Positions 24,603-32,083 of a DNA stretch of 64,000 bases are shown here, in pieces. The notes under the pieces were generated by a model. It saw nothing but the letters and a program-made list of their open reading frames with translations, was not told the DNA's origin and did not search any database. Position numbers and translations under genes: made by a program. The stretch lies in assembly GCF_902859915.1 (NCBI RefSeq), contig NZ_CADIKK010000033.1, positions 28,332 to 92,331 on the forward strand. The letters run 5' to 3'. The DNA is from Paraburkholderia ultramafica. Its GTDB lineage: Bacteria; Pseudomonadota; Gammaproteobacteria; Burkholderiales; Burkholderiaceae. Position 1 is the first letter of the stretch, and each line of letters starts with the position of its first letter.

Positions 24603-25698
24603 AGAATTGGAACTGGATTTCGGACCTGCCGAGCTTGCGGAGTCCGAAGACTGTGCTGAAGTTGCCGAGCCCGTAAAGCAGCAACGATCTCCCCTGCTCC
24701 CTGTTCGTCACGCGGCCGATTTCTTTGTCTGCGATGTATTTGACGGAGCGATGAAGGGCGACACGGCTGCGATGGAGCATCCGCTGTTTTCGCTCTCGAA
24801 GAAGCCGGATATGAAAGTTCGCCGTTACGAAAACGGCGACAGGTGGCTCGAGGTCCGACCAAGTGTCAAAGGCCTTGCGAACGTCTTTGACCGCGACATC
24901 CTCATCTACTGCATCAGCCAGCTTGTCGCTGCGAAGAACGCCGGCAAGCCGATATCAAGGACGCTGCAGATAAAGGCCCACGATCTTTTGATCTGCACGA
25001 ACCGCGACACGAGTGGGCGGGGCTATACGGCTTTGCGTGACGCTCTCACACGCCTGCAGGGCATGCAGATGGAGACGAACATCACGACTGGCGGTGTCGA
25101 GGAGATGGAACTTTTCAGTCTCATCAATCGCGGCAAGATAGTCCGGGCAACGCGGGACGGCCGCATGCTCGAGGTTGAAATCCAGCTGTCGGACTGGATG
25201 TGGAAATCTGTTGAAGCCCTGGAGGTCCTGACGCTCGATCGGCGTTATTTCCAGCTGGCGAAACCCCTCGAGCGGCGGCTCTATGAAATTGCGCGTAAGC
25301 ATTGCGGCAATCAATCGCGCTGGCCGATAGGTCTCGACAATCTCCGGAACAAATGCGGTTCGCAGTCAACCTTGAAAGAATTCCGGCGCATGTTCGAAGA
25401 CATCATCGAGGATGACAAGACTCACGACCATATGCCGGAATATGCATTCGAGATGGTCAGCAGCGACCAGGTCGTCGTAAAGCCTAAGCTGGGTAAGGCC
25501 CCTACCCTGCCCCGTCCTTCTCTGATGCTCAAGACAGAAACCTACGAAACCGCCAAGACACTCGCGCCAGGCTGGGATATTCATGCCGTCGAGGCAGACT
25601 GGCGCGACTGGGTGGCCAAGAAGAACATCGTACCGGATCGCCCTGACGGTCATTTCCTGGCCTTCTGCAAGCGTCGCGGTCGTTATATATCGAAGTAA
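24583..25698 (+). CDS. repA: Replication initiator RepA (PF10134 type)
   Basis: The 371-residue protein contains the replication initiator A core from about residue 65: HPLFSLSKKPDMKVRRYENG, then NVFDRDILIYCISQL and ISRTLQIKAHDLL, typical of RPA-type initiators that bind iterons. A second winged-helix-like part follows (LAKPLERRLYEIARKHCG). ATG 24583 lies in the last iteron, so residues 2-7 (VGDNTK) are iteron-encoded, and RepA binding there would also block its own translation region or promoter. An internal start at about MKGDTAAM cannot be excluded. It sets replication and copy number at the adjacent oriV. Confidence 0.85.
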   Translation: MVGDNTKELELDFGPAELAESEDCAEVAEPVKQQRSPLLPVRHAADFFVCDVFDGAMKGDTAAMEHPLFSLSKKPDMKVRRYENGDRWLEVRPSVKGLANVFDRDILIYCISQLVAAKNAGKPISRTLQIKAHDLLICTNRDTSGRGYTALRDALTRLQGMQMETNITTGGVEEMELFSLINRGKIVRATRDGRMLEVEIQLSDWMWKSVEALEVLTLDRRYFQLAKPLERRLYEIARKHCGNQSRWPIGLDNLRNKCGSQSTLKEFRRMFEDIIEDDKTHDHMPEYAFEMVSSDQVVVKPKLGKAPTLPRPSLMLKTETYETAKTLAPGWDIHAVEADWRDWVAKKNIVPDRPDGHFLAFCKRRGRYISK

Positions 25699-25708
25699 CC
25701 CAAACTTG

Positions 25709-26095
25709 CTACCGCGAGCCTTGCCGAAGCCGCGCTATGACTTCCGGCTTGATGGCCTCGAGCGCGTTCAACGCTTCTTCAAGGATGACCCCCAACGGTT
25801 GGTCGAGATCATCGCGCAGGCGGTGCAGGTGTTCCTTGCATTCCTTGGTGACCTTGAAATTCAGAGGCTCATTTCGGCCGTTGCGAAAATAGCGCGGGCG
25901 ATGGATTTCAGGATCCGGCACTGGCTCGATCGGTTCGGCCTTGCGGCTAACGAAACCGCGTTCCTTGGCCGTTTGCTCGATGGCGCGTTTTTCCTCGGCC
26001 GAACGAGGTTCGGCGGCGGCCTTTGGCTGAAAACTCGTCAAATTAGCGAGAGGATCGTCATCAAGACTTGCGAGTGGATTTGCACGGTTGCTCAT
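25709..26095 (-). CDS. Small partition protein (ParB/ParG-like partner of ParA)
   Basis: Start ATG 26095 overlaps the parA stop (ATGA), so the two are coupled. The N-terminal 75 residues are polar and flexible. The C-terminal part (NFKVTKECKEHLHRLRDDLD, then GVILEEALNALEAIK) fits a ribbon-helix-helix dimer like ParG or other small centromere-binding proteins of type Ib partition loci. The likely centromere is the 12-bp-phased array upstream of parA. The assignment rests on position and fold-like pattern. Confidence 0.65.
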   Translation of the reverse strand: MSNRANPLASLDDDPLANLTSFQPKAAAEPRSAEEKRAIEQTAKERGFVSRKAEPIEPVPDPEIHRPRYFRNGRNEPLNFKVTKECKEHLHRLRDDLDQPLGVILEEALNALEAIKPEVIARLRQGSR

Positions 26096-26874
26096 GATGC
26101 CACCTTTGCCTGTTTCTGTTCCTGCTGCTGTTGAAGCGCTTCGATAATCCGGGTGAGGACCTCGCGGGTGAAGGCTTCCGCGTTCTCGACCGCCTTGTCG
26201 ACACTGGAGACTTCTTTGCGGTCGAGTTTGTCCAGAGGCATCCGATAGGAAAACATGGCCTTGAAGGCCGCCCGTTCGTGCAATTCGGTCTGCAGGAACG
26301 GAATGCCCGCCGTTTCAAACGTGTTGCGGATAAAGCGCGTATCGCGGCTCTCAATGGCGACGTTCGTCCGCGTGAACACGACGGCGTAAGGCAAGCGGTA
26401 GTCCGGCCTGTATTTCTGCACGGTACGCTCATGCGCCCGGATGAGCGCGAAGGCCCTGCTCGCCTGCTCGGCGTCGAGCTGAGATCCTTGCGTCGGCACG
26501 ATCACAAAATCGGATTCGGCGATCGCGTTGCCGACGATGAGCTCGGCCGTCCCTTCGAGATCGACGATGACGAACTGCGATTTCGCAGCGTATTCCTCGA
26601 TGACGTCCCGGATCGTCTCGGAATTCACGAGACGCAAGATAGCGCCGGGTATCACGGCTTCTTTCTCGCCAACTTTGGAGGGTTTCGGGTTGGAGACGAT
26701 GGTCAGCGACTCCGGCACCTGCTCCCCCTCCCCCCACGTGCGCACAGGATGGTTTGGATCTCCGTCGACTAGCGTCACGTCAGCGCCGCGGGCGGCAAGC
26801 TGCGTGGCTAGGAGGAGCGCCGATGTAGTCTTACCCGCCCCACCTTTGGGACTGACGAAGGAAATCGTTGGCAT
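26092..26874 (-). CDS. parA: ParA-family partition ATPase
   Basis: ATG 26874 (MPTISFVSPKGGAGKTT) follows GAGGT. Walker A with the signature Lys is KGGAGKTT (residues about 10-17), Walker A' is VDGDPN, and Walker B is VIVDLEG. There is no N-terminal HTH, so this is a short ParA of the type Ib class that pairs with a small RHH protein, as encoded downstream. It would pattern on the nucleoid and move plasmid copies apart. The promoter region upstream runs straight into the 12-bp repeat array, allowing autoregulation by the ParB-like partner. Confidence 0.85.
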   Translation of the reverse strand: MPTISFVSPKGGAGKTTSALLLATQLAARGADVTLVDGDPNHPVRTWGEGEQVPESLTIVSNPKPSKVGEKEAVIPGAILRLVNSETIRDVIEEYAAKSQFVIVDLEGTAELIVGNAIAESDFVIVPTQGSQLDAEQASRAFALIRAHERTVQKYRPDYRLPYAVVFTRTNVAIESRDTRFIRNTFETAGIPFLQTELHERAAFKAMFSYRMPLDKLDRKEVSSVDKAVENAEAFTREVLTRIIEALQQQQEQKQAKVAS

Positions 26875-26914
26875 CGTGACCTCGGTTTGTTTTGTGAATA
26901 TAGAGACGCGAAGA

Positions 26915-27058
26915 GAAAGCAGATAAGAAAGCTGGATAGCTTTCCGAGTAGCATGCCAAATAGCTTGCCTCAAGGAATGCAAAAAGGCAAGCTCGTAAGA
27001 ATGCCGAAAAGAAAGCTAAAAGGAAAGCCAACAAGAAAGCTGCTAAGAAAGCCATATG
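26915..27058. repeat. parS: Centromere-like array, block 1: twelve 12-bp units
   Basis: A hexamer near GAAAGC recurs every 12 bp exactly: starts at 26915, 26927, 26939, 26951, 26963, 26975, 26987, 26999, 27011, 27023, 27035 and 27047. Some units are inverted (GCTTTC at 26939) or degenerate (GCATGC, GAATGC). The array lies directly upstream of parA, where type Ib and type II partition loci keep their centromere. Confidence 0.7.
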
Positions 27059-27108
27059 CTCGCCCTGAGAGCCCCACTGCGGCTTTTACTGGTTTGGCCT
27101 TCACGTCA

Positions 27109-27168
27109 GCAAGCTAAAAGGAAAGCCAACAAGAAAGCCGAAAGGAAAGCACTTTGGAAAGCCGCTGG
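27109..27168. repeat. Centromere-like array, block 2: five 12-bp units
   Basis: Hexamers GCAAGC or GAAAGC start at 27109, 27121, 27133, 27145 and 27157, again in strict 12-bp phase. The segment 27111-27132 repeats part of block 1 nearly exactly (GCTAAAAGGAAAGCCAACAA). Confidence 0.7.
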
Positions 27169-27206
27169 ACAGCACATTCCCATGGACCTGCGAAACAAGG
27201 GGCAGG

Positions 27207-27260
27207 GCTTTCAGAAAGGCAAGCTGAGGAGAAAGCCGTTAAGAAAGCAGAAAAGAATGC
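27207..27260. repeat. Centromere-like array, block 3: five 12-bp units
   Basis: Hexamers start at 27207 (GCTTTC, inverted), 27219 (GCAAGC), 27231, 27243 (GAAAGC) and 27255 (GAATGC), in 12-bp phase. Confidence 0.65.
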
Positions 27261-27316
27261 TTCGGAGTAGGGCAACGCGCTAACGTCTCCGCATTCAACC
27301 CGATCCGGCTCATCTT

Positions 27317-27370
27317 GAAAGCGCATTGGAAAGCAGTAGAGAACGCTGGTAGGAAAGCAATACAGCTTTC
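27317..27370. repeat. Centromere-like array, block 4: five 12-bp units
   Basis: Hexamers start at 27317, 27329 (GAAAGC), 27341 (GAACGC), 27353 (GAAAGC) and 27365 (GCTTTC), in 12-bp phase. Isolated units also lie at 27473 and 27485. Confidence 0.65.
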
Positions 27371-27540
27371 AGAATGGTTCTGCGGGTAGGCGAACGGCGA
27401 TCGCCGTCGCTTTTCCCTGATGCAAGGCGCGCATGTGTCGGCTGCGACTATCCGCTCACGCTCCCCCGACCGAGAAAGCTCCAGATGCCAGCAAAAGGCG
27501 ACCGCCCCGCCGTTACGTCGTTACCGCACCTAGGCGAATG

Positions 27541-27570
27541 GAAAGCACTTTAGAAAGCATATAGGAAAGC
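27541..27570. repeat. Centromere-like array, block 5: three 12-bp units
   Basis: GAAAGC starts at 27541, 27553 and 27565. This is the last recognisable block. From 27571 to 27901 I see no repeat and no supported gene, only a small minus-strand frame at 27591-27788 without a ribosome site. Confidence 0.6.
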
Positions 27571-27901
27571 TGAAAAGATTTCCGCATTTCTCATGACGAC
27601 GAGCGGCGCTTGGTGGAAGGATTGGCTTCCGCCATAAAAACGGGGCAGGGCAGACTCAAAAAAGACGCCAGAAGGTAACGGCATTTGTGGATGATTTGGG
27701 TTCCACAGGGTTCCACGGGCCTCGCTAAGTTATTGATACGTATGGCTAATACATTGATAAGACTTAATAATTGTTTCATGAGGAACAATTCAGGGCAGCA
27801 ACGTTAGCGCTTGTCCGTGAGCTTCCCTCCCGCTCTGGCTTTCCTGCGCTCTTGGTTCATCGTTACGTTTTCTGTACTGAACGATACGACCAACTTCGAG
27901 T

Positions 27902-28618
27902 TCATCCATTAGATACAACAACGGCGGCTTCACGCTGGACGGGCGCGTTGGGAATAATCACCGTTCGTTTGTTTCTGCCATGCGGACTGAGAAGGGTAGG
28001 GGCTGGCCGTAAGGTGATCTGCAGAGGCGCCGTCGCCATGGGACCCTTGCGCTTCAGAATTTCGACGTTGAGGCCGTTTTCGGCAGGCCGCAAAGCGACG
28101 CGGAGCTCGGCAGGGGAGGGATTTGTGGCCTCGACCAAAGGCCGGAACACGAAAAATAGCGTTTCACTCGATTTGGCCGCGAGCTGCAGCCGTCGCAGGC
28201 TTTCGGTCCGAATGCGTTGCTGCCAGAACAGCAGGGCGGCGCAACTGCCGGTGCGGAGAACCTGCTCGGCGGTCCAAAGGGCGTCGGCCGTGCGCCGCGC
28301 CCTCAGCCACATCAACCGGTCCTCCGACAAACCCATATAGGCCAGACCTTGGGAATTGGGAGTCTGGGGAGGCTCAAGGAAGACGACGGGCCGTTTGCCG
28401 TGGCTTGCCAAGGCCGGGGCAAGCAGGCGCAGCTCGCCGATACCGGTCTGTTGGGTAAGGCATTCGATGACCGTACCGACCGGCCAACCCCCGCCGGGCA
28501 GTTCCGCGGAGAGGGTTTCATAGCCGGTGTCGACAACCATGCCGGCCGCGCGCGCGAGCTGGGAGCCGCGCCATAGCGACGGGTGAAGGTCTTCGAAGTT
28601 CTGGGGTAGGGCGCTCAT
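27902..28618 (-). CDS. imuA: ImuA-like SOS mutagenesis protein
   Basis: ATG 28618 (MSALPQNFEDLHPSLWRGSQ) is chosen because the longer frame (28645) would begin inside the SOS box. The protein is a SulA/RecA-related ImuA: ELPGGGWPVGTVIECLTQQT, then ELRLLAPALA and the PVVFLEPPQTPNSQGLAYMG block are characteristic. ImuA normally works with ImuB and DnaE2 in translesion synthesis on the beta clamp. No imuB or dnaE2 follows here; the next 300 bases on that strand hold no long frame. The gene is therefore an orphan or the remnant of a cassette. Confidence 0.8.
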   Translation of the reverse strand: MSALPQNFEDLHPSLWRGSQLARAAGMVVDTGYETLSAELPGGGWPVGTVIECLTQQTGIGELRLLAPALASHGKRPVVFLEPPQTPNSQGLAYMGLSEDRLMWLRARRTADALWTAEQVLRTGSCAALLFWQQRIRTESLRRLQLAAKSSETLFFVFRPLVEATNPSPAELRVALRPAENGLNVEILKRKGPMATAPLQITLRPAPTLLSPHGRNKRTVIIPNAPVQREAAVVVSNG

Positions 28619-28625
28619 GCTAATA

Positions 28626-28641
28626 CTGTACATCCATACAG
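28626..28641 (-). promoter_or_regulatory. LexA (SOS) box upstream of imuA
   Basis: On the minus strand the site reads CTGTATGGATGTACAG, a CTGT-N8-ACAG box of the Escherichia coli type, ending 8 bases before ATG 28618. Most alphaproteobacterial LexA proteins recognise GTTC-N7-GTTC instead, so this promoter fits a gamma- or betaproteobacterial regulator better. Confidence 0.75.
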
Positions 28642-28669
28642 TCATCGGCGTGCATCGCTCCGTGCGACC

Positions 28670-28699
28670 AAAAAGATAAGGCCCCGGAGGGCCTTATCT
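28670..28699 (-). terminator. Rho-independent terminator
   Basis: On the minus strand AGATAAGGCC and GGCCTTATCT (28690-28699 and 28674-28683) form a 10-bp stem with a 6-base loop, followed by TTTTT. It ends the transcript of the 77-residue gene just upstream. Confidence 0.75.
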
Positions 28700-28710
28700 C
28701 TGATCCCAGC

Positions 28711-28944
28711 CTAGAAGCCGATCGTGTCGTCGAGCTGCCCGGCCGTTTCTTCGCCGTCTTTCTTCGGCTGACGAAGGACGATCTTACCGTCGAGCGGGAG
28801 GGCATCGAGCTCGATGCTGAAGCCTTCGCCGTCGCTGTGAGACCAGGCAGCGCCGATCCGGGTCCACTTCGTCTTCTTGGTTTTGCCCTGACCGAATTCC
28901 TTGACGCTGTAGGCGAAGAAGGTGGGGGTGTTGTTCGTGCTCAT
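28711..28944 (-). CDS. Conserved plasmid protein of unknown function
   Basis: The 77-residue protein has an N-terminal strand (PTFFAYSVKEFGQGK), a central KWTRIGAAWSHSDGEGF and a SIELDALPLDGKIVLRQP strand pair. This small beta-rich pattern is common on alphaproteobacterial conjugative plasmids, but I know no function for it. ATG 28944 follows AAAGGAG. A terminator lies directly downstream, so it is probably monocistronic. Confidence 0.65.
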   Translation of the reverse strand: MSTNNTPTFFAYSVKEFGQGKTKKTKWTRIGAAWSHSDGEGFSIELDALPLDGKIVLRQPKKDGEETAGQLDDTIGF

Positions 28945-29007
28945 TTGTAGCTCCTTTCAAGAGGTTGTGTTGATGGCAATCGGAGGAGCCGGCGAATAAG
29001 CCGCTGG

Positions 29008-29061
29008 TGTCAAAACCGTAATGGGAGGTCCTTTCAGGGGGGAAACCGTTCGGTTTTGACA
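29008..29061. repeat. 11-bp inverted repeat upstream of the small plasmid gene
   Basis: TGTCAAAACCG (29008-29018) and CGGTTTTGACA (29051-29061) are perfect inverted copies with 32 bases between. It lies in the 270-base gap between genes and may be a repressor site for the gene at 28944 or an mRNA stem. Confidence 0.5.
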
Positions 29062-29215
29062 GCTGCGGCGCGGCGGCTAGATTGCGCATCGAATAAACAC
29101 AACTCCTTGGGAAGGCAGCGAGAGCACGAATGGCCCCGGCCATTGCAGCCAGGCAAGGAAGGCCAAGGTCAGGGCAGGGGGAAGTGAATCCGGTCGATGG
29201 GCTGGTTTTGCCCCG

Positions 29216-29587
29216 TCAGGCAAAGCGGATCGGGCTGGGTGCTATCCGGGTTAGCATCAAGTCGTAGAAGTAGGCAGTGGAGAAGGCACAGAAACCCGCC
29301 GCAGCTGTCGCCAATAGCAGAACAATCTTCTGGGGATCAGAGGAAGGAAGCCCGAACCAAACCAGGGGCAGGGCGAGCAGGGCAGGGGTGGCGATGAGTT
29401 TCAGCATGAAACGCAGAGGAGCGCGTAGCCAGAACAGCAGCAAGAACAGCGTGTATCGGATGGCCGCGGCCAGACCGATAAAAGCGCCGCGCGACAAAGA
29501 CCTTAACCGGCGGGCCGGTGCGGTATCCGCTACTTCGGTCGGGCCTGCGTCGCAGCCCGGCCGGTGAAAGGGAATGACGTTGCCCAT
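29216..29587 (-). CDS. Small membrane protein
   Basis: ATG 29587 (MGNVIPFHRPGC) has a GGAGGA site at good spacing; the in-frame TTG 29605 overlaps that site. The 123-residue product has hydrophobic segments near residues 40-56 (AIRYTLFLLLFWL), 60-80 (FMLKLIATPALLALPLVWF) and 90-108 (IVLLLATAAAGFCAFSTAY). The short N-terminal tail is Cys/Pro-containing. It lies immediately downstream of the hns-like gene. Unknown function, possibly conjugation-related by context. Confidence 0.55.
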   Translation of the reverse strand: MGNVIPFHRPGCDAGPTEVADTAPARRLRSLSRGAFIGLAAAIRYTLFLLLFWLRAPLRFMLKLIATPALLALPLVWFGLPSSDPQKIVLLLATAAAGFCAFSTAYFYDLMLTRIAPSPIRFA

Positions 29588-29609
29588 GGTCTGGTCTCCT
29601 CCCAAAGCT

Positions 29610-29924
29610 CTAGACCTTGATGTCGTCTATGTTGCCGCCGTCGGCGACAAACTTCCTGAGCCAGTCCGGCTTGCGCCCGCGGCCGGACCAGGTGTTGAAC
29701 TGGTTCTTCGGATCGCGGTACTTCACCTTGTCGGCGCTAGCCTCCGTGAGCCGCGACATTTTGGTCTTTTGCATTTCACTGGCCTTCAACGCTTGGCGTC
29801 GCCGGATCTCCGCCGCGATCGCCGCGCGGAAGTCCGCCAGCTGCTCATCGCTCGCCGACTGTATCAGGGTCTCAAACCGCTTCACTGTTTCCCGTGCAGC
29901 GCGGTTGGGGCCTTTGCTTGACAT
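29610..29924 (-). CDS. H-NS family nucleoid protein
   Basis: The 104-residue protein has a helical oligomerisation half (VKRFETLIQSASDEQLADF) and the C-terminal DNA-binding signature YRDPKNQFNTWSGRGRKPDW, the hallmark of H-NS/MvaT-like H-NS proteins of alpha- and betaproteobacteria. Plasmid H-NS proteins silence AT-rich cargo and transfer genes. The gene diverges from trbM-virB, and the shared promoter gap holds a copy of the 20-bp palindrome found at the other T4SS promoters. Confidence 0.85.
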   Translation of the reverse strand: MSSKGPNRAARETVKRFETLIQSASDEQLADFRAAIAAEIRRRQALKASEMQKTKMSRLTEASADKVKYRDPKNQFNTWSGRGRKPDWLRKFVADGGNIDDIKV

Positions 29925-29947
29925 TCTTCTTGGTTCCTTGGATTATA

Positions 29948-29967
29948 GTCAAATATGCAGTTTTGAT
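29948..29967. promoter_or_regulatory. Putative T4SS operator, copy 1
   Basis: GTCAAATATGCAGTTTTGAT fits the pattern ATCAAAA-N6-TTTTGAT (right arm perfect, left arm 5 of 7). It lies between the hns-like gene and trbM. Confidence 0.45.
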
Positions 29968-29998
29968 GTGCAATGCCCTTTGTCAAAGGGAGCCCGTC

Positions 29999-30313
29999 AT
30001 GCCGTCCACCCGTCATATCGTCGCCGTGTTGATCGCCAGTCTCCTGTCGATCCCATCTGCCATGGCGGAAGACAACACCGAACCATGCGGGGCATTGCTA
30101 TGCCTCGCAGGCGCGATGATCGGCCATGGCGGGGGAGGGGCCTGCACCGGCTATATCGACAAATACTTCTCGATCATTAGCTGGCGGCACGGGCACATGG
30201 ATTTGGGCGCCACGTCGGCGAACCGCATGAGCTTCCTCAATCAATGCCCGAGCGAAGACCCGGCCACCAAACAGGCCGTGAACGACAGATACGGAACGCA
30301 GACAGCGCTCTGA
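29999..30313 (+). CDS. trbM: TrbM/KikA-like conjugation protein
   Basis: ATG 29999 follows AGGGAG. A signal peptide (HIVAVLIASLLSIPSAMAED) precedes a mature domain with conserved Cys residues: PCGALLCLAGAMIG, CTGYIDKYFSI and the FLNQCPSED block, which match TrbM/KikA. These periplasmic proteins are encoded at the head of many conjugation operons. Ten bases separate it from the virB1 leader. It is 104 residues, close to the family norm. Confidence 0.7.
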   Translation: MPSTRHIVAVLIASLLSIPSAMAEDNTEPCGALLCLAGAMIGHGGGGACTGYIDKYFSIISWRHGHMDLGATSANRMSFLNQCPSEDPATKQAVNDRYGTQTAL

Positions 30314-30325
30314 AGGGAGCCTGTC

Positions 30326-31057
30326 ATGTCGATTCCTGGCCTGATTGTATCGTTGCTCATTGCGGCCCTGGGCTTCGCGCCTGTAGCTTGGGGTGCGCCA
30401 AACAACGCATCGCAGGCTGAAGCGTCGACCTTTGCGATGCTCTCAGCCGTCTGCGCGCCCAACATTCATCTTCGCACGGTGTCGGCGCTCGTGCGTCAGG
30501 AATCCGCCGCGAACCCCTTCGCGATCAATATCAACGGCGCAAAGCAGCTAGCCCGTCAGCCAGCGACAGCGGCCGAGGCGGTCACGGTCGCCCGACGGCT
30601 GCTCGAGCAGGGCTACAACATCGATGTCGGCCTGGGCCAAATCAACTCGGCCAATTTCGTCGCGCTGGGATACAGGCTCGAGGATCTTTTCGAGCCCTGT
30701 GCCAATCTCCAGGCGACGGCGCAAATCCTCTCCGACTGTTATCGACGCGCAGTGTCGGAACGAGGGGAGGGACAGCCGGCGCTTCATGCCGCGCTCTCCT
30801 GCTACAACACGGGATCCATGCGTAACGGCATCACCAACGGCTATGTCCGCAAGGTCGCCAGTCAAGTTACGCTGCCGGTGCCGGAGCTTCTTCCGCTGCC
30901 CGGCCTATCCATCCCGCATGCGCCGCCCTCCGACTCGATGCATGTCGAACGCAAAAACCCGGCAAGACAGAATGCGATTGGCGAGCCTGACGCCTTCTCG
31001 GCGTCTGCCGATGCGGATGCCTTTGCACAAACAACCTCACCGTCGCACCGCAAATAA
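30326..31057 (+). CDS. virB1: VirB1-like lytic transglycosylase
   Basis: An N-terminal signal (LIVSLLIAALGFAPVAWGAP) is followed by an SLT domain. The catalytic Glu sits in VRQESAANPFAININ at about residue 60, and VGLGQINSANF and CYNTGSMRNG are the other conserved SLT blocks. It locally opens peptidoglycan for T4SS assembly. The C-terminal 60 residues are Pro/Ser/Ala-rich, like the VirB1* region that is cleaved off in some systems. It starts 12 bases after trbM. Confidence 0.85.
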   Translation: MSIPGLIVSLLIAALGFAPVAWGAPNNASQAEASTFAMLSAVCAPNIHLRTVSALVRQESAANPFAININGAKQLARQPATAAEAVTVARRLLEQGYNIDVGLGQINSANFVALGYRLEDLFEPCANLQATAQILSDCYRRAVSERGEGQPALHAALSCYNTGSMRNGITNGYVRKVASQVTLPVPELLPLPGLSIPHAPPSDSMHVERKNPARQNAIGEPDAFSASADADAFAQTTSPSHRK

Positions 31058-31059
31058 AC

Positions 31060-31079
31060 ATCAAAATTAAACTTTTGAT
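31060..31079. promoter_or_regulatory. Putative T4SS operator, copy 2
   Basis: ATCAAAATTAAACTTTTGAT: both 7-base arms are perfect inverted copies around 6 bases. It lies just after virB1 and upstream of the gene at 31188 and the virB2 unit. Confidence 0.55.
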
Positions 31080-31187
31080 TGTTAATTAGGGAAAGCGGCT
31101 GTACCATCAATGTGCGTCGCGCGTTCTGCTTCGATCGCTTATGGCTGACAATGCAAGGCCAAATAGCCCTCACCACAGGAACCCGAG

Positions 31188-31499
31188 ATGCAGAACCGAA
31201 CAGTCCCTATGGGGATTGCGCTTTCCGATGTCGACGATGCATTTGCAACGGGCAAGGCGTCCAACGTGACGATCGAAGGCCACGGGCCGAAGTCATGGCG
31301 CGTTACCTTCACGGTCCCGGATCCCCGCACGGGTGAGCCGCAGCTTTTCACGGTCCTGACTCAACGCGGCAAGATCCGGGAATGGGCGGACCCGCGCAAC
31401 TTGCTGGAATGGCTCGCCGACAGATATGCAGTCTCGGAAGGCTCCTTCGTGATGCTGAAAGAGGGTGACAATCGTGAATCCGAAGAAGGTGAGCCATGA
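31188..31499 (+). CDS. Hypothetical protein at the head of the virB2 unit
   Basis: The 103-residue protein has no signal or membrane segment. It looks like a small alpha/beta fold (MGIALSDVDDAFATGKASNV, then VTFTVPDPRTGEPQLFTVL and PRNLLEWLADRYAV). ATG 31188 follows an AGGAACCCGAG stretch. It overlaps the start of virB2, so it belongs to that operon. A regulatory role is plausible by position only. I do not recognise the family. Confidence 0.5.
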   Translation: MQNRTVPMGIALSDVDDAFATGKASNVTIEGHGPKSWRVTFTVPDPRTGEPQLFTVLTQRGKIREWADPRNLLEWLADRYAVSEGSFVMLKEGDNRESEEGEP

Positions 31500-31767
31500 C
31501 GGCCTGAAACATATTGGCCTTTCGTTCCTACTGCTTCTCTCTGCCACGGCGGCACATGCCGCCGGCCTTGCCCAGGCCGCGTCGGTCATGTCGATGCTCC
31601 AGTCGAATTTGACGACGCTGATTCCGGTCGTCGCGACCGTGGCCCTTATGATTATCGCGGTCTTCTACGCGATGCGGATGATCCATAAGGACGCCTTCGT
31701 CCATTGGTTCGTCGGCATTCTCATCGTTGGCTCCGCCGCCGAAATCACGGCGATGATCGTCGGATGA
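31474..31767 (+). CDS. virB2: VirB2/TrbC-like pilin
   Basis: GTG 31474 is preferred because GAGG lies 9 bases before it; the GTG at 31465 directly abuts that site. The product has a signal peptide (HIGLSFLLLLSATAAHAAGL) and two membrane helices joined by a short loop (LIPVVATVALMIIAVFYAMRM and FVHWFVGILIVGSAAEITAM), as in VirB2 pilins. It forms the conjugative pilus. It is followed 7 bases later by virB3. Confidence 0.8.
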   Translation: MNPKKVSHDGLKHIGLSFLLLLSATAAHAAGLAQAASVMSMLQSNLTTLIPVVATVALMIIAVFYAMRMIHKDAFVHWFVGILIVGSAAEITAMIVG

Positions 31768-31774
31768 TGCGGCC

Positions 31775-32083
31775 ATGGACGACGACATCCACCCGTTTCC
31801 CTTGTTCAAGGGAGCAACGCGGGTTCCGACCAGGTTCGGCGTTCCGACCACGCCGCTGCTTTGCGCGGTGTGCGTAGTCGCCATTTTGGCGATGTGGGCC
31901 AGCCTGTGGTGCTGGCTGCTCTTGATCCCGGTCATCGCCATTATGCGGCTCATCACCCGCCACGATGACCGGGCCTTCGGCATCTGGTGGCTGTGGTTCG
32001 AGACCAAGGCCAGGAACCGCAATAAAAGGCTCTGGGGCGGTTCGTCCTATGCCCCCCGGCACTATCGCAGGGGGCGGAGATGA
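31775..32083 (+). CDS. virB3: VirB3-like inner-membrane protein
   Basis: The 102-residue protein begins with IHPFPLFKGATRVPTRFGVP, then a hydrophobic hairpin (LLCAVCVVAILAMWASLWCW, LLIPVIAIMRLI) and the conserved HDDRAFGIWWLW ending of VirB3. It works with VirB4 at the inner membrane. Its stop overlaps the virB4 start (ATGA). Confidence 0.85.
   Translation: MDDDIHPFPLFKGATRVPTRFGVPTTPLLCAVCVVAILAMWASLWCWLLLIPVIAIMRLITRHDDRAFGIWWLWFETKARNRNKRLWGGSSYAPRHYRRGRR

Noticed and set aside
26831..27326. Lys- or Phe-rich frames across the parA upstream region
   Set aside because: They are translations of the 12-bp repeat array in different frames and have no independent support.
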